Assembly: GCF_031348265.1 (NCBI RefSeq)
Contig: NZ_CP133771.1
Coordinates: 6,696,001 to 6,760,000 of the forward strand
Direction: 5' to 3'
Source of the DNA: Streptomyces collinus
GTDB lineage: Bacteria > Actinomycetota > Actinomycetes > Streptomycetales > Streptomycetaceae
DNA: 64,000 bases
The notes below the pieces were generated by a model. That model was not told the origin of the DNA. It did not search any database and was given only the letters and a program-made list of their open reading frames with translations. This document shows, one piece after another, positions 16,125 to 25,153 of this stretch. The stretch's first letter is position 1. The number at the start of each line of letters is the position of its first letter. Made by a program: the position numbers and the translations under genes.

Positions 16125-17858
16125 TCAGTCCGCCTTGCCGCGCACGGCCTCCTGCACATCCGTGCTCGACAGGGTCTGCGGCGACGCCGTGAAGGCGCGC
16201 AGCCGGATCCGGATGCCCGGCCGGGGCAGTGTGAAGCGGCCCGCGGGCGGCCGGAGTTCGTAGCGGGCCGTGCCGTGCGCGGGCAGGGTCCGCGGGCCCC
16301 GGACCACCCGCCAGTACGGGTCCATGCCCTGCCCGGTGGTCAGGGTGAAGTGCGGGCTGAGGGCCGCGTCACCGGTGTTGGTGACCTGGAGTGCGAGGCG
16401 CGAGACGGTCGCCGCGGTGAGGTGCCGGGCCGCCGTGACCCGCATCCGCAGGGGCGGTGTGCCCGTCGCCGCCACGGCCGCGGCGGCCGGCGCCGGCACC
16501 AGCAGCAGGACCGTCGCGGCGATGCGCGCCGCGCGGCGGCGCGGCCCCGGCCACAGGCCCGGGCGCGGCTGCCACGCCCCGGCGAACGACGACGCCGGAG
16601 CGGTCACCGCCGCCGCCAGCCACAGCGGCGTCATGAGCAGGTAATAGCCGTCCTGCGACCGGGTCGCCAGATAGAAGGCGCACCAGGGCAGCACGGTCGC
16701 CGCCGGTCCCAGCCGCCGGACGAACAGCACGAACAGCGCGAGCAGCCCGGCGAACAGCAGCAGGCTCGCGCGGGAGTACCAGTCGATCCGGTCGCTGCCG
16801 TCCGTCAGGTACAGCGAGACGCCGACCACGCCCTGGCCGTGCAGCACCGCCCCCTGCGTGAGCGGCAGGGCGATCCCGGTGAGCCAGCGCCCCGGCTCGC
16901 TCATCACGAAATTCGCGTTGACCAGCAGCCACCCGACGGCCGCGACCCCGGCGAACCGTGCCACCACCAGCGCCGCCGCCCGCCCGCCCAGCTCACCGCG
17001 CCGCACCGCGTAGATCCCCGCCAGCAGGAACGGCGCCAGGAACCACGGGAGTTGCTGCGCGGCGCACGCCAGCCCCAGACACGCGGCCCGCGCCCAACCC
17101 GCAGTCCCGAGCCGTCCGCCCACGCCCGTCCGGGTCCAGCGCACCACCACCGGCACCAGCAGCGCCAGCGCCACGATCGCCGGGTAGCCGAGCCGCCCGT
17201 ACGACGGCAGCATCCCGAAACCCAGGCACACCAGGGTCGCCGCCGACCGCCACGGCGCCGGCAGCATCCGCCACAGCGCGACCGTCCCGGCGATCAGCGC
17301 GCCCGTGCTCACCGCCGTCGCCGGAGTGCCGCCGTGCCCCAGCCACAGCAGCGGCACCGCCAGCAGCGGCGCCAGCGGCGGATAGCCGTACGTCAGGTCG
17401 TAGCCGCCGGTCACCGTAGGGGTGAGGGCGACGCCGTGACCGAAGAGCCAGGGCCACGGCTGCCCGTAGACCGGGTGTCCCGCGGCCAGTTCCCGCGCCG
17501 CCTGGGTGGTGAGCAGGGCCTCGTCGGAACCGTTGTGGAGCATGATCCACGCGCACAGGGTGAGCGTCACGCCCGTCACCAGCACGCAACCGTCCACCCG
17601 GGCCAGCGACCGGGCCCGGCGGACGACCAGGGCCAGCACCCCGCACGCCAGGATCGAGGCGTAGCACAGCGAGATCACCGCGGCCACGGCCGGCCGGTGA
17701 CCGGCCGCCGACGTCCACACCGCCCGGGTGCCGATCAGCAGACCGATGTCGGCGAGCAGGGTCAGGACGCGGTGCCACTGGGCCGGGGGAGCCGGCGGCG
17801 CCACCGCCGACCGGGTGCGCGGACCGGGTACCACCAGCGTCGTTTCTGCCGAGTACAC
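16125..17858 (-). CDS. Polytopic membrane protein, possible GT-C-type glycosyltransferase
   Basis: 577 residues, GTG start at 17858. About 11-12 hydrophobic segments span residues 30-470, then a soluble beta-rich C-terminal domain (about 475-577: LQVTNTGDAALSPHFTLTTGQG). The first large loop has ELAAGHPVYGQPWPWLFGHGVALTPTVTGGYDLTYGYPPLAPLL, similar in layout to the acidic loop and Tyr/Pro-rich stretch of polyprenyl-phosphate-dependent GT-C enzymes, but the catalytic Asp cannot be fixed. The gene ends 8 nt from the convergent YceI stop. Function uncertain. Confidence 0.75.
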   Translation of the reverse strand: MYSAETTLVVPGPRTRSAVAPPAPPAQWHRVLTLLADIGLLIGTRAVWTSAAGHRPAVAAVISLCYASILACGVLALVVRRARSLARVDGCVLVTGVTLTLCAWIMLHNGSDEALLTTQAARELAAGHPVYGQPWPWLFGHGVALTPTVTGGYDLTYGYPPLAPLLAVPLLWLGHGGTPATAVSTGALIAGTVALWRMLPAPWRSAATLVCLGFGMLPSYGRLGYPAIVALALLVPVVVRWTRTGVGGRLGTAGWARAACLGLACAAQQLPWFLAPFLLAGIYAVRRGELGGRAAALVVARFAGVAAVGWLLVNANFVMSEPGRWLTGIALPLTQGAVLHGQGVVGVSLYLTDGSDRIDWYSRASLLLFAGLLALFVLFVRRLGPAATVLPWCAFYLATRSQDGYYLLMTPLWLAAAVTAPASSFAGAWQPRPGLWPGPRRRAARIAATVLLLVPAPAAAAVAATGTPPLRMRVTAARHLTAATVSRLALQVTNTGDAALSPHFTLTTGQGMDPYWRVVRGPRTLPAHGTARYELRPPAGRFTLPRPGIRIRLRAFTASPQTLSSTDVQEAVRGKAD

Positions 17859-18000
17859 GCCGCAGGACGCTAATCGCCGCCGGTGAGCGGGACCCGGAGG
17901 GAGGTGAAGATTCCGGTGTGATCCCGGTAAGGCCCCCGGGCGAGCCCTCCCGGCGGTCCACTCGGCGGCCCCCCGGCGAGTTCCCTCGGGGCTGTCGCCC

Positions 18001-18092
18001 GCGAGTTCCCTCGGCGGTCCTCCGCGAGTTCCCTCGGCGGTCCTCCGCGAGTGCCCTCGGCGGTCCTCCGCGAGTGCCCTCGGCGGCCCTCG
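18001..18092. repeat. Four perfect-to-near-perfect tandem 23-nt repeats
   Basis: Units at 18001-18023, 18024-18046, 18047-18069 and 18070-18092 begin GCGAGT and continue CCCTCGGCGG. They differ only at base 7 (T or G) and at two bases near the end of the last unit. A degenerate copy starts near 17977. The array lies just after the nitrate reductase stop (minus strand, 18106) and before the membrane-protein promoter. Confidence 0.85.
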
Positions 18093-18105
18093 TGGTCCCG
18101 TCGGC

Positions 18106-21100
18106 TCAGTACACGTCCCGCACGTACCGCTTGTCCGCCGCGAGCTGCTTCAGATACGCGGTGGCCTCCGCCTCGCCCAGTCCGCCGTGCGTCATCGCGA
18201 TGTCCCGCAGCGCCCGGTCCACGTCCTTCGCCATCCGGGAGGCGTCGCCGCAGACGTAGAGACGGGCCCCGTCGCGCAGCCAGTGCCACAGCTCCGGCCC
18301 GTGCTCGCGCATCCGGTCCTGCACGTACACCTTGTTGCGCTGGTCCCGGGAGAAGGCGGTGTCCAGCCGGGTGAGGACGCCCTCGTCGCGCAGCGCCGTC
18401 AGCTCGTCCTCGTAGTAGAAGTCCGTCGCCCGGTGCTGCTCTCCGAAGAACAGCCAGTTGGGGGCCCGGTGGCCGAGCGCCCGCCGCTCCTGGAGGAACC
18501 CGACGAAGGGCGCCACGCCGGTGCCCGGGCCGATCATGACCATCGGCGTCGAGGCGTCGGCCGGGGGCCGGAAGTGCGGCGAGCGCTGCACGAACACCGG
18601 CACCTCCGTGTCCGGTCCGGCGTCCGCGAGGTACGGCGAGCAGACCCCGCCGCGCGCCCGGCCGTGCAGGTTCTCGTACCGCACCACGGACACCGTCAGC
18701 GAGACCCGGTGGGGGTCGGCCAGCGGACTGGACGATATGGAGTACAGCCGCGGCTGGAGCCTGCGCAGCACCCCGGCCCACTCCTCGGCGCTCGCCCGCA
18801 CCGCGTACTCGGCGAGCACGTCCACCGCCTGCCGCCCCCAGCTCCACTGCGCCAGCCCGTCCTTGTTGTCCGGCCGCAGCAGCCTGCGCAACTCGTGCTT
18901 GTCCCGGGCGCGTTCGGCGACGAAGCGGAGCAGGTCGGGGGTGATCCTGGTGATGTCGAGATGCCGGTGCAGGGCCTCGCCGAACGGCACCTCACCGACA
19001 CCGTCGACCGCCACGGCCGACCCGGCGTCCACTCCGGTCACCGCCAGCCACTCCTCCACCAGGGCAGGCGCGTTGACCGGCCGCACCCCTAGCGCGTCCC
19101 CGGCCTCGTACGCCAGGTCCGTCCCGCTCGTGTCGAAGGTGAACCGCCGGACCTCCTTGCCCGCACCCGCCCGGCTGAGCAGCCGGTTGCCGACCAGCCG
19201 GGCGGTGGTGACGGGCTTGGACCGCGTCCTGGGCTTCCCGGCCGACGCGGCAGTCCTCTCGCCCAGCGCCGACAGCACCTGGTCGAGCCACTCCCCGGCG
19301 GACGGCTCGAAGTCCGGCTCGCAGTCCGTGCGCGGGGCCAGCCGCACCCCGCCCAGCTCGTCGAGCCGCGCGTCCAGCCGCCGCCCGTGCCCGCAGAAGT
19401 CGTCGTAGGAGGAGTCACCGAAGGCCAGCACGGCGTACCGCACCCCGTCCAGCCGAGGGGCCCGCTCGCCGGAGAGCGCGTCCCAGAAGCCCGAGCCGTT
19501 GTCGGGTGCGTCGCCGTCCCCGAAGGTGCTGGTGATGAAGAGCAGATCCGCGGTGCGGGCGAGCGTCCCGACATCGGCGTCGTCCATGCCGACGAGGGTC
19601 GTGCGGTGTCCCGTCGAGGTCAGCCGCTCGGCCGTGGCGGTGGCGAACTCCTCCGCGTTCCCGGTCTGCGAGGCCCAGAGCACGACGACCTCCCGCCCGG
19701 ACGGCTCCTGCGGCACGGCGGCCCCGGTCCGCGAGTACATGCCGGCGAGGACGCCGTTCACCCACAGCGCGTGCTCGGGGGAGAAGGGCGCGTCGGGAGG
19801 CAGCACCGGCACCCCGGGGGCACCCGAGCCGAGTCCGGCGAGGAAGCCGGTGAGGTACCGGCGCTCCTGGGCGGAGAGCACCGGGGGAGGGGAGGGTTCG
19901 AGGCCGAAGGGGTTCGCGCCGCCCGGCGTCACGGCCGTGGGCGTCAGGGCCGGTGCCTCCGGGGCGGGGGCCGGGGACGCCACCTTCGCCAGCGACACCG
20001 CGCACACCTTGAACTCCGGCTGGAACGACAGCGGGTCCACCGCGTCGCTCGTCACCGCGTTGATGCTCAGGTACTCGCCGAACAGGTCGTTCCAGTGGAA
20101 CGGCGCGAAGCAGCAGCCCTGCCGCACCCGGTCCGTCACCACGGCAGGCAGCACGGCCCGCCCGCGCCGCGAGGCGACCTCCACGAGATCGCCGTCGGCG
20201 ACCCCGAGCGCCGTGGCGTCCGCTGGGTGGAGCTCCACGAACGGCCCCGGGTTCAGCTTGGTGAGCTTGGCGACCTTCCCGGTCTTGGTGAGCGTGTGCC
20301 ACTGGTGCTGCACCCGCCCGGTGTTGAGCACGAACGGATAGTCGTCGTCCGGCATCTCGGCGGCGGGCAGGTGCGGCCGTGCGAAGAAGGCGGCCCGCCC
20401 GGAAGCCGTCGGAAAGCGCAGCCCCTCGTCGTCCACGTACCGGATCGGATTGCGCTCCGGCCCGTCCTCCCGCGCGGCCGGCCACTGCACGGGCGTCTCG
20501 CGCAGCCGCTCGTAGGACACCCCGCGCAGGTCCCACCCGGTCTTCGGGTTCCAGAAGCGCTTGATCTCCTCGAAGACCTGCTCGGCGCTGTCGTACGAGA
20601 ACCCCTTCTCGTACCCCATCGCGCACGCCACCTCCGCGATGATCCGCCAGTCGGCCATCGCCTCCCCGGGCGGGTCCGCGGCCGGCCGGGTCAGCGTGAG
20701 GTTGCGCTCGCTGTTGACGAAGACGCCCTCGGCCTCGGTCCACATCGCGCCCGGCAGGACGACATCGGCGTACGCGTTCGTCTCGGTGTCCGTGAACACG
20801 TCCTGCGTGACGACGAACTCGGCGGCCTCCAGGCCCTCGATGACGGTGCGGCGGTTGGCGACCGAGGCGACCGGGTTGGTGCAGATGATCCAGCAGGCCT
20901 TGATCTCCCCGTCGGCCATCTGCCGGAACATCTCCACCGTGCCCTGCCCGGCCCCGTCGGCGCGCAGCGTCCCGGGCGGCAGCTCCCACACCTCCTCGGT
21001 GAAGGCCCGCTCCTCGGCGACGAGCACCGACCGCTGCCCCGGCAGCCCCGGCCCCATGTAACCCATCTCGCGCCCGCCCATGGCGTTGGGCTGCCCGGTC

Positions 21101-22131
21101 AGGGAGAACGGCCCGGCGCCCGGACGGCAGATCGCTCCCGTCGCCAGATGCAGATTGACCAGGGCGTTGGTGTTCCAGGTGCCGTGGGTGGACTGGTTGA
21201 GCCCCATGGTCCAGCAGCTCATCCACCGCTTGCCCGCCTCGCCGATCAGCCGGGCGGCCGTGCGCAGATCGTCCTCCGCGATCCCGGTGATCTCCGCGAC
21301 CGAGGCCGGGGTGTAGTCGGCGAGAAAGCCGGGCAGCTCCTCCCAGCCCTCGGTGTGGTCCGCGACGAACTCCGGATCGGTGTGCCCGCCCTCGTACAGC
21401 AGATGCAGCAGGCCGTTCAGCAGTGCCAGGTCGGTCCCCGGCCTGACCTGGAGGAACAGATCGGCCTTCGCGGCGGTCGCGGTCCGCCTCGGGTCGACGA
21501 CGATCAGCTTGGCGCCCGCCTTGACCCGCTCCATCATCCGCAGGAACAGGATCGGATGGCAGTCGGCCATGTTCGACCCGATGACGAGGAAGGCGTCCGC
21601 CCGGTCGAAGTCGTCGTACGACCCGGGAGGCCCGTCCGCACCCAGCGACAGCTTGTAGCCGGTGCCCGCGCTCGCCATGCACAGCCGCGAGTTCGACTCT
21701 ATCCGGTTCGTCCCGACGAACCCCTTGGCCAGCTTGTTCGCCAGGTACTGCGCCTCCAGGCTCATCTGCCCGGAGACGTAGAAGGCGACCGCGTCCGGCC
21801 CGTGCTCGTCGACGATCGCCCGCAGCCGCGCGGCGGTCTCGGCGATCGCGTCGGCCATGGGCGCCGGGACCGCCTCCTCGCCCCGGTCGTCCCGCACGAG
21901 CGCGCTGGTCAGCCGCCCGGGCGCGGCGAGCATGTCGGCGGTGGTCGCGCCCTTGGTGCACAGCCGTCCCGCGTTCGCGGGGTGAGCCTTGTCACCCGAC
22001 GCCTTCAGCACCGTGCGCCGCCCGTCCGGACCCGTCCCGACATCCAGCACGAGGCCGCAGCCCACACCGCAGTACGAGCAGACGGTGCGTACCCGCTGCG
22101 TCTCCTGCTGCGGCCGGGGGGTCGTGGTCAT
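18106..22131 (-). CDS. Assimilatory nitrate reductase fused to sulfite-reductase-type flavoprotein
   Basis: 1341 residues in one frame. Residues 18-25 (CSYCGVGC) and a fourth Cys near 59 (AGRLCTKG) bind a [4Fe-4S] cluster. The molybdopterin oxidoreductase domain runs to about 690, including the C-terminal dinucleotide-binding part (LNTGRVQHQWHTLTKTGKV). After a Pro-rich linker comes a flavodoxin domain (about 815-960; LWASQTGNAEEFA, STFGDGDAPDNG), then FAD (RLYSISSSPL) and NADPH modules (MIGPGTGVAPFVGF, YVCGDASRM). The fusion supplies NADPH electrons through FAD and FMN directly to the nitrate-reducing molybdenum site, giving a self-sufficient cytosolic enzyme. It needs molybdate; a ModABC system lies at 42.7-45.4 kb. 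Confidence 0.95.
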   Translation of the reverse strand: MTTTPRPQQETQRVRTVCSYCGVGCGLVLDVGTGPDGRRTVLKASGDKAHPANAGRLCTKGATTADMLAAPGRLTSALVRDDRGEEAVPAPMADAIAETAARLRAIVDEHGPDAVAFYVSGQMSLEAQYLANKLAKGFVGTNRIESNSRLCMASAGTGYKLSLGADGPPGSYDDFDRADAFLVIGSNMADCHPILFLRMMERVKAGAKLIVVDPRRTATAAKADLFLQVRPGTDLALLNGLLHLLYEGGHTDPEFVADHTEGWEELPGFLADYTPASVAEITGIAEDDLRTAARLIGEAGKRWMSCWTMGLNQSTHGTWNTNALVNLHLATGAICRPGAGPFSLTGQPNAMGGREMGYMGPGLPGQRSVLVAEERAFTEEVWELPPGTLRADGAGQGTVEMFRQMADGEIKACWIICTNPVASVANRRTVIEGLEAAEFVVTQDVFTDTETNAYADVVLPGAMWTEAEGVFVNSERNLTLTRPAADPPGEAMADWRIIAEVACAMGYEKGFSYDSAEQVFEEIKRFWNPKTGWDLRGVSYERLRETPVQWPAAREDGPERNPIRYVDDEGLRFPTASGRAAFFARPHLPAAEMPDDDYPFVLNTGRVQHQWHTLTKTGKVAKLTKLNPGPFVELHPADATALGVADGDLVEVASRRGRAVLPAVVTDRVRQGCCFAPFHWNDLFGEYLSINAVTSDAVDPLSFQPEFKVCAVSLAKVASPAPAPEAPALTPTAVTPGGANPFGLEPSPPPVLSAQERRYLTGFLAGLGSGAPGVPVLPPDAPFSPEHALWVNGVLAGMYSRTGAAVPQEPSGREVVVLWASQTGNAEEFATATAERLTSTGHRTTLVGMDDADVGTLARTADLLFITSTFGDGDAPDNGSGFWDALSGERAPRLDGVRYAVLAFGDSSYDDFCGHGRRLDARLDELGGVRLAPRTDCEPDFEPSAGEWLDQVLSALGERTAASAGKPRTRSKPVTTARLVGNRLLSRAGAGKEVRRFTFDTSGTDLAYEAGDALGVRPVNAPALVEEWLAVTGVDAGSAVAVDGVGEVPFGEALHRHLDITRITPDLLRFVAERARDKHELRRLLRPDNKDGLAQWSWGRQAVDVLAEYAVRASAEEWAGVLRRLQPRLYSISSSPLADPHRVSLTVSVVRYENLHGRARGGVCSPYLADAGPDTEVPVFVQRSPHFRPPADASTPMVMIGPGTGVAPFVGFLQERRALGHRAPNWLFFGEQHRATDFYYEDELTALRDEGVLTRLDTAFSRDQRNKVYVQDRMREHGPELWHWLRDGARLYVCGDASRMAKDVDRALRDIAMTHGGLGEAEATAYLKQLAADKRYVRDVY

Positions 22132-22154
22132 GCCGTCGACGGTACGAACATCCC

Positions 22155-22170
22155 GTTACGCAGGTGTCAC
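22155..22170 (-). promoter_or_regulatory. GlnR-like box upstream of the nitrate reductase gene
   Basis: On the minus strand the sequence reads GTGAC-acctgc-GTAAC, matching the GTNAC-N6-half-site layout of Streptomyces GlnR boxes, 24-39 nt before the start codon. A related pair, GTGAC-N4-GTAAC, lies at 22189-22202. GlnR is the nitrogen regulator known to control nitrate assimilation in Streptomyces. The first box is close to the start codon, so it may overlap the core promoter. Confidence 0.45.
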
Positions 22171-22331
22171 ATCACTTGATCACGAGCAGTTACGCCCGTC
22201 ACACAGCCGCCTTTTGGCCGTTGTGAGGTGCAATGAGGTCGCGGAGCGTGTCGCTGTTGGGCCGAACGGGTGACTCTGCGCAAGAATTGCCCGATGCAGA
22301 CAGCGAGCGCGAGCCAGGACGGAGCATGCCG

Positions 22332-22721
22332 GTGAACAGCCACGATGTCACCGACGAACAGTGGGAGGGGCTCGCCCAGGTCGTGCCGCTGCGAGGCCGG
22401 GATGCCTGGCCGTCCTCCGTCGGTCACCGGTCCATACCCGAGGCAGAGACGGAGACCCGCCGTCGTTTCGTCGTCCTGCGGGTGAACGTCTTCGCCGACG
22501 CCCGTGACGTCGCCGAGCGGCTGATGGCGGGCGTCCCCGTCCTCCTCGACCTCACCGGCGCGGAGACGGAGGTCGCCAAGCGGGTCCTCGACTTCAGCAC
22601 GGGCGTCGTCTTCGGCCTGGCGAGCGGGATGCACCGGGTGGACCGCAACGTGTTCCTGCTGACCCCGGCGGGGACCGAGGTGACCGGGCTGATGGAAGGA
22701 GCGGGCCTCCCCGGGGTGTGA
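22332..22721 (+). CDS. SepF-like cell-division protein
   Basis: 129 residues from the GTG at 22332, chosen because GGAG lies 7 nt upstream. ATGs at 22326 and 22233 are alternatives. Residues about 45-120 are a SepF domain: VVLRVNVFADARDVAERLMAGVPVLLDLTGAETEVAKRVLDFSTGVVFGLASGMHRVDRNVFLLTP. SepF anchors and aligns FtsZ. The usual N-terminal membrane-binding amphipathic helix is not evident, so this is more likely one of the extra SepF-like copies of Streptomyces that modulate FtsZ than the main SepF. It is not near ftsZ. Confidence 0.85.
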   Translation: MNSHDVTDEQWEGLAQVVPLRGRDAWPSSVGHRSIPEAETETRRRFVVLRVNVFADARDVAERLMAGVPVLLDLTGAETEVAKRVLDFSTGVVFGLASGMHRVDRNVFLLTPAGTEVTGLMEGAGLPGV

Positions 22722-22726
22722 CGGCA

Positions 22727-22761
22727 GGCACGACCGCAGGCGCGACCGTAGCTCGATCGTA
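22727..22761. repeat. Three imperfect 12-nt direct repeats
   Basis: GGCACGACCGCA (22727-22738), GGCGCGACCGTA (22739-22750) and GCTCGATCGTA (22751-22761) follow the SepF-like stop codon. They have no obvious hairpin and may be neutral. Confidence 0.5.
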
Positions 22762-22817
22762 GGAAGCCCCCGGAGACGGAACGGTTCGTCCTGCCCGCGG
22801 AGCCCTACCGTCCGGAC

Positions 22818-23954
22818 ATGACCCAGCCTGCCCTGCCCGACCGCCCCCGCGTCACCGAACTGCGCCTGGCCGCCTTCACCGCCCACCGCCGCGCCGCGTT
22901 CCCGCTCGGGCCCCTCACCCTCCTCGCCGGTCCCAGCGGCAGCGGAAAATCCAGCGCGCTGCGGGCGTACGAAGCCCTCGCCCGGCTCGGGGGCGGCGCC
23001 CGGCTCGGCGAGGCGTTCCCCGACCCCACCGCCTGCGTCCCGGAACGGGCCCGGCCCGACGCCCAGCGCCGCCGCGGTTTCCGCATCGGCTGCACGGCCG
23101 ACGGCCCCGAGGGCCCGGTCCGCCTCGACGTGGCCGTGCAGGCCGAGCCCGAACTGCGGGTCGTGGGCGAGCGGTTGACGTCCGACGGGTTGGTCCTCCT
23201 GGAGACCGCCCTGCGCGACCCGGGCAAGCGCGCGGTGCAGGCCGCCTGGCACACGGCCGGACCGACACCGGTGACCCGCGGCCCGCTCCCGGACGACCGG
23301 CTCGGCACCCCCCTGCTGCCGCTGCGCGTGGCCGGCACGACACCCGGCCAGTGCAGGGTGCTGGCGGCAGCCGAGCAGATGGTCGTCGCCCTGCGCTCCG
23401 TCTTCGCCGTCGACCCCGAACCCGCCCGCATGCGCGGCCCCGTGACCGCCGGCTCCGGCCGGCTGCTGGGCGGCTGCGCCAACCTCGCCGACGTGCTGTG
23501 GCGGACCCGCGCCGAGTGCGGGCGGCGGCACGCGCAGTTCGTCGCTGCGGTGCGGGCGGGGTGCGCGGGGCCGGTGGCGGATGTGCTCGCCCGGGCGGAG
23601 GAGGCCACGGGAACGATCGGCGCCGCGCTCGACCGGGGCGACGGCGTCCGCACGGACCTGCGACGGCTCGGCGACGGCGAACTGCGCTACGTGGCACTCG
23701 CGCTGGTTCTGCTCACCGGACCGGCCGTGCTGGAGGTCGACCCGGCCGGCGAGGTGCCCGCCGCGCTCCAGACGCTCACGGTCCTCGCCGACGGCTTCGA
23801 CCGGGGCCTGGACGGACGGCAGCGGCTGGAACTGCTGCGGCTGGCGGCCCGGATGTGCGAGCGGGGGCACATCCGGCTGGTCGGTGCGGTCAGCGACGGG
23901 TCCTGGGCCGCCGGGACGCAGGGAGCCACGGTGGTACACCTGGACCGTGACTGA
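22818..23954 (+). CDS. ABC/SMC-type ATPase
   Basis: 378 residues. Walker A is GPSGSGKSS (about 33-41). The signature-like helix is LGDGELRYVALALVLL and Walker B is AVLEVDPAGE, where the catalytic acidic residue follows DPA. The arrangement resembles compact RecF/SMC-like AAA proteins (COG4637/COG1106 type). There is no membrane partner, so it is not a transporter. TACCGT 6 nt before the ATG suggests a leaderless start. It overlaps the MazG-like gene by 8 nt, so the two are likely to act together. Confidence 0.75.
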   Translation: MTQPALPDRPRVTELRLAAFTAHRRAAFPLGPLTLLAGPSGSGKSSALRAYEALARLGGGARLGEAFPDPTACVPERARPDAQRRRGFRIGCTADGPEGPVRLDVAVQAEPELRVVGERLTSDGLVLLETALRDPGKRAVQAAWHTAGPTPVTRGPLPDDRLGTPLLPLRVAGTTPGQCRVLAAAEQMVVALRSVFAVDPEPARMRGPVTAGSGRLLGGCANLADVLWRTRAECGRRHAQFVAAVRAGCAGPVADVLARAEEATGTIGAALDRGDGVRTDLRRLGDGELRYVALALVLLTGPAVLEVDPAGEVPAALQTLTVLADGFDRGLDGRQRLELLRLAARMCERGHIRLVGAVSDGSWAAGTQGATVVHLDRD

Positions 23955-24270
23955 TCCCCTGGACGTGGCCGGACTGCAACGGCGCCTGGCCGATTTCGCG
24001 GCCGCGCGGAACTGGCAGCAGTACCACACCCCCAAGAACCTGGCCGCCGCGCTCAGCGTCGAGGCCTCCGAACTGGTCGAGATCTTCCAGTGGCTGACGC
24101 CCGAGGAGTCGGCCCGCGTCATGGCCGACCCGGACACCGCGCACCGCGTCACCGACGAGGTCGCCGACGTGCTCGCGTATCTGCTCCAGCTGTGCGAGGT
24201 GCTCGGCATCGACCCGCTGGCGGCACTGGACGCGAAGATCGACCGGAACGAGCGGAGGTTCCCGATCTAG
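23947..24270 (+). CDS. MazG-like nucleotide pyrophosphohydrolase
   Basis: 107 residues from the GTG at 23947, inside the end of the ATPase gene. It has the all-alpha NTP-PPase pattern of the short MazG/RS21-C6 group: helix 1 with HTPKNLAAALSVEASELVEIFQW (the EASELVE metal site) and the second site DEVADVLAYLLQLCEVLG (ExxD). Such enzymes hydrolyse non-canonical dNTPs such as modified dCTP to dNMP and PPi. Coupling to an ATPase is unusual and may matter for function. Confidence 0.9.
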   Translation: MTDPLDVAGLQRRLADFAAARNWQQYHTPKNLAAALSVEASELVEIFQWLTPEESARVMADPDTAHRVTDEVADVLAYLLQLCEVLGIDPLAALDAKIDRNERRFPI

Positions 24271-24468
24271 CGACACCGTCCCATCGCCCAGAACGAAGAA
24301 CTCCGTTTGTACGCTACGTAATCAAATCACGGCTCGAATCCGAATCGTTGTCCGCAATTTTCCACCTTCCTCTGGCTTTTCGTCTCACACCCCTTCACTC
24401 TGGGTAGTGAACAAGGGAGTGCGGGCAGACGGACGCGCGCAGCGCGTCGGACGAGACGGGGGCAGCGC

Positions 24469-24939
24469 ATGGACGCGGTGCGGCTCATCGTGACGAGCAG
24501 GCGGTCCCTGGCGGCGGGCGGCGGCGCGCGGGAGACCCTGGCCGAGGTGTGGCAGGCGCAGGCCCTCGCGCAAGCCATTGGCAGCCGCCTCGCGGTCGCC
24601 GGACCGCCCGAACTGCGCGGCGAGGCACTGGGGTTGACGGAGCTGGCGGGCCGGGGCTGCGGCGTCCTGGACCCGCCGGAACTGGCCCCCGGTGAGCTGC
24701 TGGCGGGCCAGCTCACCGAGTTGGGCGACGCCCGCCACACCCTGATGTACCTCGGCGGCCTCCTCGGCGACGTCGGCATCGCCCTCGTCGCCCTGGCCAG
24801 CTCCGCCGACGACGAGGGCGCGTACTGGCAGTGCATGGAGGCCATCGACGCGGCGGACGAGTCCCGCGACCGCGTCCTGGAGATGCTCCGCAGACTCGCG
24901 GACCGGGAACAGACGCTGCCGGAGCGGGAGGCGGGGTGA
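24469..24939 (+). CDS. Hypothetical protein, resembles DUF6099
   Basis: 156 residues, no signal peptide. The conserved-looking stretch is WQAQALAQAIGSRLAVAGPPELRGEALGLTELAGRGCGVLDPP, followed by a helical half (ARHTLMYLGGLLGDVGIALVALA). I associate this pattern with the Streptomyces family DUF6099, from memory only. Function unknown. The 198-nt region before it is unusually AT-rich around 24300-24400 and probably holds the promoter. Confidence 0.65.
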   Translation: MDAVRLIVTSRRSLAAGGGARETLAEVWQAQALAQAIGSRLAVAGPPELRGEALGLTELAGRGCGVLDPPELAPGELLAGQLTELGDARHTLMYLGGLLGDVGIALVALASSADDEGAYWQCMEAIDAADESRDRVLEMLRRLADREQTLPEREAG

Positions 24940-24969
24940 GACGGGGCGGGAGGCGGGGTGAGGCGGGGC
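24926..24969. repeat. 22-nt duplication across the stop codon
   Basis: Two copies (24926-24947 and 24948-24969) of a unit starting GGGAGGCGGGGTGAG differ at one base. The first includes the last codons and stop of the preceding gene. This is probably slippage during replication. Confidence 0.75.
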
Positions 24970-24979
24970 GGGAAAGTCC

Positions 24980-25153
24980 CTAACCCACCTGCCTCTCCTC
25001 GACGATCCTGCGCTCGGAATCCCCCGCGGCCTGAAGATCCGCGTCCAACGCCGAAAGGTCCGCGTTCAACGCCGCCATCAGCTCCTCCATCTGCTGCAAC
25101 AGCCCTTTCGGCTGCCCGCTCCCGACCTGCTGCGGCACGGTCTCTTCGGACAT
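24980..25153 (-). CDS. Small hypothetical coiled-coil protein
   Basis: 57 residues from the ATG at 25153, with GAGGAGG 6 nt upstream. A longer frame to 25321 has no such signal. The sequence has a short polar head (MSEETVPQQVGSGQPK) and a Leu/Asp-rich helix (GLLQQMEELMAALNADLSALDADLQAAG). It is acidic, with no Cys. Function not recognised. Confidence 0.65.
   Translation of the reverse strand: MSEETVPQQVGSGQPKGLLQQMEELMAALNADLSALDADLQAAGDSERRIVEERQVG

Noticed and set aside
18001..18092. CRISPR or in-frame protein repeat
   Set aside because: The 23-nt units have no spacers, and a period not divisible by three breaks any frame.
19387..22179. 930-codon open frame (+) opposite the nitrate reductase
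   Set aside because: Antisense shadow of a high-GC gene. The minus strand has clear catalytic motifs.
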